Positions 58,492-64,000 of a stretch of 64,000 nt of DNA are shown here, in pieces. The notes under the pieces are model-generated. The model saw only the letters and a program-made list of their open reading frames with translations. It searched no databases and had not been told where the DNA came from. The DNA is taken from NCBI GenBank assembly GCA_051294375.1, contig CM119263.1, positions 13,594,414-13,658,413 of the forward strand, written 5' to 3'. Position 1 is the stretch's first letter. Every line of letters begins with the position of its first letter. Made by a program: the position numbers and the translations under genes. Origin of the DNA: Paraspadella gotoi. Lineage: Eukaryota > Chaetognatha.

Positions 58492-60087
58492 TCGTGGAGC
58501 TCTTTGGAGAGAAGGAAAAACTTTCTAACGACTGAGCGCCAAAAGTCAAAAAGCATGTTTGCCCCGCTGTCGCTTTAACAGCTTTGGACTCTCGTGGAAT
58601 CTCACACGCTTTCTCTTCTCCCTTTAGCGTCATTTCAGGGCGATGCAACCTGTTAGTCATTTCAAGAAATCCTTATCCCCGAACAATAAATGACAATCGG
58701 AAGTTTTTGAATTTAGAGTTTTCATTTAATGACTGACTCATGAATATAAAAAATCTACGTTATAAATTTAAGGTGAAAACCATACAAATTTACACAATGT
58801 GATAGAAAAACGGCGATGATTGAAAATATGAAGAAATCTTAATCATCGAAGAACGGTCCCAAATAAATGGATTTATGGTTTCAGTTACTTCTCAGATATG
58901 ATTAGCAATCCTAACAACTTTCTAAATTTTTAGTGATTACTTATTTTCTTTTGACTTTGATATAAAATTTAATCTATAGCTGTTTTTCCCTAGTCTCCAT
59001 TGTTCAATTTTATAAAATGTAATTTAATTTTTTTTTGTTATTACATATGAGAAGCACATTCTTTCTCCTTCTTATCAAAACTTTCCGTCATGCTTAATAT
59101 GCAGTTTATTCAGTACATAGAGTCGTACTGGTACCAAGAAGCTTTCATTGCACAGTGCACGTAGCATTTTGATAATGAAAAAAATTAATTTAGCTTTTAA
59201 AAATGACTTAAAAATAATGTTTTTTTTTTAATTACAAAGCGTATTTTATGACAATTTTGTTAAGAATCTCAACATTTATTTCGATGCTCGTTATTTTTAT
59301 CTGTTCTGATCGAATGTGTACTTTGTTTGTTCGACATTTTGCAACGGCTCATGGTTTCTCTTTCGTTTCTTTTATGAAACAAAAATGACGAGATAAAACA
59401 AAAGACTGGAATTTAATAGAAAATAATTTCATTCAAGAGAGACATAGTGCCTTAGTGGAACCGTATACAACTTGAATTAAAATTTTCGTTCAAAAATAGA
59501 AAATTTAAAAAGATATTTTATTTAAAAAGTTACCCTTAAATGATGAATAAAATATTAAAAAATTCTTATTTAGTAACCGTCAAGAGTATTATGAAATTAA
59601 TACAACCAATATATTTTTTATTTTCCAGGTTTTTAATATATTCTAGTGCTCTAGTGCTCTTGTTATCATACTATTGACACATTAATTAAGTTTCAAACAG
59701 TTTTTACCTTTAGCAATGTCTAATTCTTCAATAAAAACTATTCGTCAGAGAAACGATAACAAACAACAAACTCTCTCTTGACTGAATTATGTATGTTTAA
59801 AAATTCCTCAAACACCCACGATGACAAATATCTTCTCTCAAGACGATCACCCATCGGCTTTGAATAATTCAAAAGTTAATTATGACAATGTTTTAATCCC
59901 TCGAGATCTTATTTTTTCGTTCGCCTTACTTGTGTATTTATTATAATTTCCCTTTCTCTTTTACTTGAGTCTTGACATCCTTTTAAAGTTTTTTTCAACC
60001 CGTTCACAGCTTTCTTCACACCTCGTTTCGGTTTTCGAGATGATTTATTCGGTGTCGGCGTCGATTGTTCTTCTGTTTTTCTCGTCA

Positions 60088-60243
<156 letters not shown>

Positions 60244-60968
60244 CTGACAAACACATATTCTAAAAATTATTTTGTTTATTTTTTCTTTTCAAACTTTGAC
60301 GACGGAATCGTGAGACCACAGTTGAAGCTTCGCTATCTCTTAAAAATTGAAAGGTTATGGCGTGGAAGGCTCGGGTAGAGGGAGAAGGAGGCCCAGTTTG
60401 GTAATGAATTCTTTTCTTGTATGATATGCAAAGACGTCAGGTCATTTTCTAATTTTTACTTAAATTTGTGATCCTACATTATGCGTTTAATATTAGATTC
60501 TTAAGCTTTTTATTTCGAAATAAGTATTATAATTATACATACTTATTTCTAATAAAAAGCTTTCAAAACTAAACGACTGTTGGGCATAAAAATCAGGTCC
60601 AATATTGTGTTATAGTAGTTTTTATTAACTTGAAGAGAGAAATCTGACTTTACATCAGTCAAAATAATAGTATTTTCGCAAACAGATTTTTCTTTCTTTT
60701 TTTTATTTGAAAAAGGCGAGCACAACAGTTGTCAAGGTAAATTCTCTGATTCCATAACAACTATAAAAATGTCAAGATTTTGAGCGTCCGAAAACGAATT
60801 TTACAATCAACGTCGAACTTTCATCACATGGGAGTTTTTCCTTTTTTTTTATTTTTCTTTATGAATTATATTTCTTCCTGTAATTTTGAGTTCAGAAGTT
60901 GTCTACTAAGAGACGAATCGGCCGGTGGCAGGGGCATCTTGCCCCCAATTTCTTCTTTCGGCCAATGA

Positions 60969-60969
<1 letters not shown>

Positions 60970-61035
<66 letters not shown>

Positions 61036-61064
61036 TTTTCTTTCTGTGAGATTGTTCGTTCTTG

Positions 61065-61127
<63 letters not shown>

Positions 61128-61130
61128 TCA
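60970..61130. repeat. (CTTT)n microsatellite in two blocks
   Basis: Two blocks of about 68 bp each of CTTT tetranucleotide are separated by about 25 bp of unique sequence (gtgagattgttcgttcttg). Confidence 0.97.
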
Positions 61131-62516
61131 TCTCGCTTCGAAATATATATAATCATGTTTCATTAATAAAAATGCCCGCTTTCTTTGATTTTTTTCTTTT
61201 AATTTCATAAAGAATCTTTTAATGGCCTTTTTAGCGCTTAAAGCATTGATTAAATACAGACATTATATTCTATTATTCCGACTCTTTTTTCCGATTCGAG
61301 AAGGATGCATCTAAATTCATAAAGGGATGGATTTGAGCTCCATCCATCAAAAGAGAATAAAAGAGGCGATATTCCTGTCGGCTGAGGCGCCGGCTCGGCG
61401 TGACGGTTCGGAGAGAAATCGGAACAGTAAAAAAAAAAAAATATGAAAAAAAGGACAAAAAGAAAATAGAAAGCGAAGAGTTATAACGATTGAAAGATAA
61501 AAATTACAAAGAATGTGAGGAGGAATTGTATATAGAACAATGACTTAATAAAACAAAAAAAGATTAACGGGATAGCCGGTAATGCCAGTAATTTACTCCC
61601 TTTGTTTATTTCAACCACTTTGCTTTTGTTAGGTTGCATATCTGCGGCGAGAATATACGATAAATCTTCGTGACCTTTTTTTTTTTCTTTAAACTAAAAA
61701 TTAAGTTGATTCTCAAATTTAATCACGTGACCTAAAAATGGTTATTTAGTGAATCAAAGCATAAGTATCGAAAATAATTTTTTTATTAGGTTCATTTTCC
61801 ATTTAGGCTCCAGTTTTCTTTTCTGCATCGTTGCGCGACTTTATACTCATGTGCAAAAAAAAACCAAAAAAAACGCGCCACTTTATAACTTAAAATACCA
61901 GATTCTCCCTAAAAATATTTAAAAATGATATGAGAAAAAGAAAGTTTTTTAAAAAAATGAAGCTTGTGTATAAATTTTATTATAATCGGTCAAGTGGTTT
62001 AACAGATATGATTTTTTAAACTTAAGTATTCCAAAACAAAAAGGGAAAATTGTATTTTCTTTAAAAGCTTCAGAATCATTGACCTTGTTTTCATCTGATT
62101 TTTTATTAATTTTAAAAATATTATCTACGGATCTGGGTCGATCCACTTGTCCAGCCATAATTCCAGATGACCAGTACATTTTTTTTTCTTTTTTAATCAA
62201 TTACAAATAACATAAAATATCAGAATAAAGAAGATTAATCGTAAATGAATCAAATTTCTTCACGTTTAATTTTTCTGTGATTTATTTCATTTTAAAAAAT
62301 CACTGCTCCTAAATGAATAGCCCGATTTTTATAAAACTTATGCCAAACTCTTTATCTTTCAATTTACTTATAAATTTGTAAAAAAAATCAAAATAGACAG
62401 GATATTTTTAAAGACTCATATAAAGTGGCTCGTTTTTTTTTGTTTTTTTTTTCTTTTTTGCACGTGACTGAAGAGTCATTCATCTTCTGGTCTTATCTGT
62501 CTGTCTGTCGTCTTCT

Positions 62517-62526
62517 CTCACTCTCT

Positions 62527-62607
<81 letters not shown>
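62517..62607. repeat. (CT)n microsatellite
   Basis: About 90 bp of CT with TCTTCT interruptions. Confidence 0.95.
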
Positions 62608-62611
<4 letters not shown>

Positions 62612-63764
62612 ACGCTTTCCATGGACGCGGTCCACTTGTTTGTCTTCCAACCGTCGAAAATCTTTTAGCTAATAAGCTTCCAGCGCCTCCCTGATTCGGC
62701 GGTGGGCCACGACCGGTGCGCGGCTGGCGGCGCGTCTGCAGATTTTGCTTCTGTCAATATGAGAGACAACGATCATTGCGACACATCGGCAAACACCGAA
62801 AAGGTCTGTTGCCTCGATGGAAAGAGAAGCAGTTGCAACCGACGCGCGCAGCAACTTTTGCAACGCAAACTACGAAATTTCGGCCCGCGCGATTTGGATT
62901 CGTCTTTTACGGGCCGTTAAGGGATCGAGAGGATTAGAAAGATTTTCTTTTTTCAAATCGCCCTCCCGGCAACTAATAACTCACCGGTTTTAATTGCTCA
63001 CAATAGAAAAAAAAAAAGAGAAGAAATTAGATTCTCACCGAGCGATTAATCGTAGTCCGTTTCTTTGGCGATAAGGGATAAGATTAGGATTTATTATTGG
63101 GTGGAGGAGGTTAGAAGAAGAAGGAAAGAAAAGAGAGAAGAGCAGGATAGTAGAAAAGATAGAAGACAAAGAAATAGGCGAGAGGACCTCTAAAAAAAAA
63201 AGAGAAGTGAAAGAACGGCTCAACGAAACCAAGAGAGAGAGAGAGAGAGGGGGGGAAGAGTCAAAATGAACGTTCAGTTTACTGAGAGAGGGGGGAATAT
63301 AGCCTTATAGGATACTTTGTTGACTCAGTCATTTCCTTTCCTCGACGAGGGAGAAAGCCTCTCGAAATGAACGAATAATGTCTGACTTTAGTGGGAGGGT
63401 CTGACCGGCCACCCGGGGTCAGACCGTCCTTGAGCTTGGAATTATATCAGAAATTTTGAGATTATTCTGATAAAAAGCTGTACTAGATAAACTTTTAACG
63501 GCTTTTAATCATATTGGTACATGGTAATCATTTTTTTCGTAAATACATAAATTGAAAGGAGTAATGTAAAAATATGGAACGTAAAGCTTGCAAGAAATAA
63601 ATTAATTCCAATCAGTTTACTTTTGAATCGTAGATATACAACAGTTAACTCAGCGATCGATAGATCAACTGCTGCACCCGTGATCCCGCGGGTTAATGTG
63701 AGCAGATTCTGAGAAAAACGATTTCGGATGAACCATTTGGTCAGATTTTTAGTTGCCACGGAGC

Positions 63765-63766
<2 letters not shown>

Positions 63767-63816
<50 letters not shown>
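63767..63816. repeat. (GA)n microsatellite
   Basis: About 50 bp of pure GA. Confidence 0.97.
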
Positions 63817-63819
<3 letters not shown>

Positions 63820-64000
63820 GAGACCTCACGCGGTCCAAGTAAAAAGACGATTAACCTTTTAAGTAAAAAAAAACAAAAGCAAATCGGATTCCTCGTCCAC
63901 GAAAAAGACGAAGACGAAAACGACAACGACGACGAAGACGACTAAGACGAAGACGACGACGACGACCGCAGCCGGATGAGCCGCCGAGAGAGAAAATCCA

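Noticed and set aside
62669-62937. Overlapping 60-70 codon frames on both strands
   Set aside because: This is a GC-richer patch open by chance in several frames. Nothing is recognisable, and it is more likely promoter-type DNA.

Overview
This 64 kb window is animal nuclear DNA. It holds spliced genes with short GT-AG introns, AT-rich spacers, dense (CT)n/(GA)n and (AAAG)n microsatellites, small inverted-repeat transposon remnants, and three runs of N at 4217-4226, 18753-18777 and 23817-23826. Orthologues of integrin-linked kinase (ILK), ceramide glucosyltransferase (UGCG) and the LRRFIP/Flightless-interacting family identify a metazoan. The GT92 glycosyltransferase, TTAGGG-like degenerate repeats and a Penelope-type hammerhead-like motif suit a non-insect invertebrate. 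I cannot fix the phylum.

Layout. 0.4-8.1 kb (+ strand): two tandem genes, A and B, for type I membrane proteins that I do not recognise as a named family. Each has a signal peptide, extracellular Tudor/SH3-like segments, one transmembrane helix and a long tyrosine-motif cytoplasmic tail. 9.9-11.7 kb (-): a two-exon gene, C, for another unrecognised single-pass protein. 13.2-20.4 kb (-): a GT92-like type II glycosyltransferase whose 3' half lies in a 3.0 kb head-to-tail duplication. 23.5-28.3 kb (-): ILK, nine exons, about 452 aa. 28.3-40.2 kb: long gene-poor interval with a promoter-like triple CCAAT array near 36.2 kb. 40.2-45.0 kb (+): UGCG, eight coding exons, with an unusual insertion of about 140 aa before its C-terminal helix. 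48.2-58.5 kb (+): LRRFIP-like coiled-coil gene, ten coding exons. 58.5-64 kb: no gene seen.

Exon boundaries were assigned by hand from splice consensus, phase continuity and remembered family conservation, so they are models. The genes do not form one pathway. ILK (integrin adhesion), UGCG (first step of glycosphingolipid synthesis) and LRRFIP (Flightless-I/actin and Toll/Wnt adaptor in other animals) are housekeeping or signalling genes. A and B look like a locally duplicated receptor pair.

Several single-base exon lesions (ILK exon 3; copy 2 of the GT92 duplication) and a gap flanked by the same 55 bp suggest a long-read assembly with residual indels and at least one possible false duplication.
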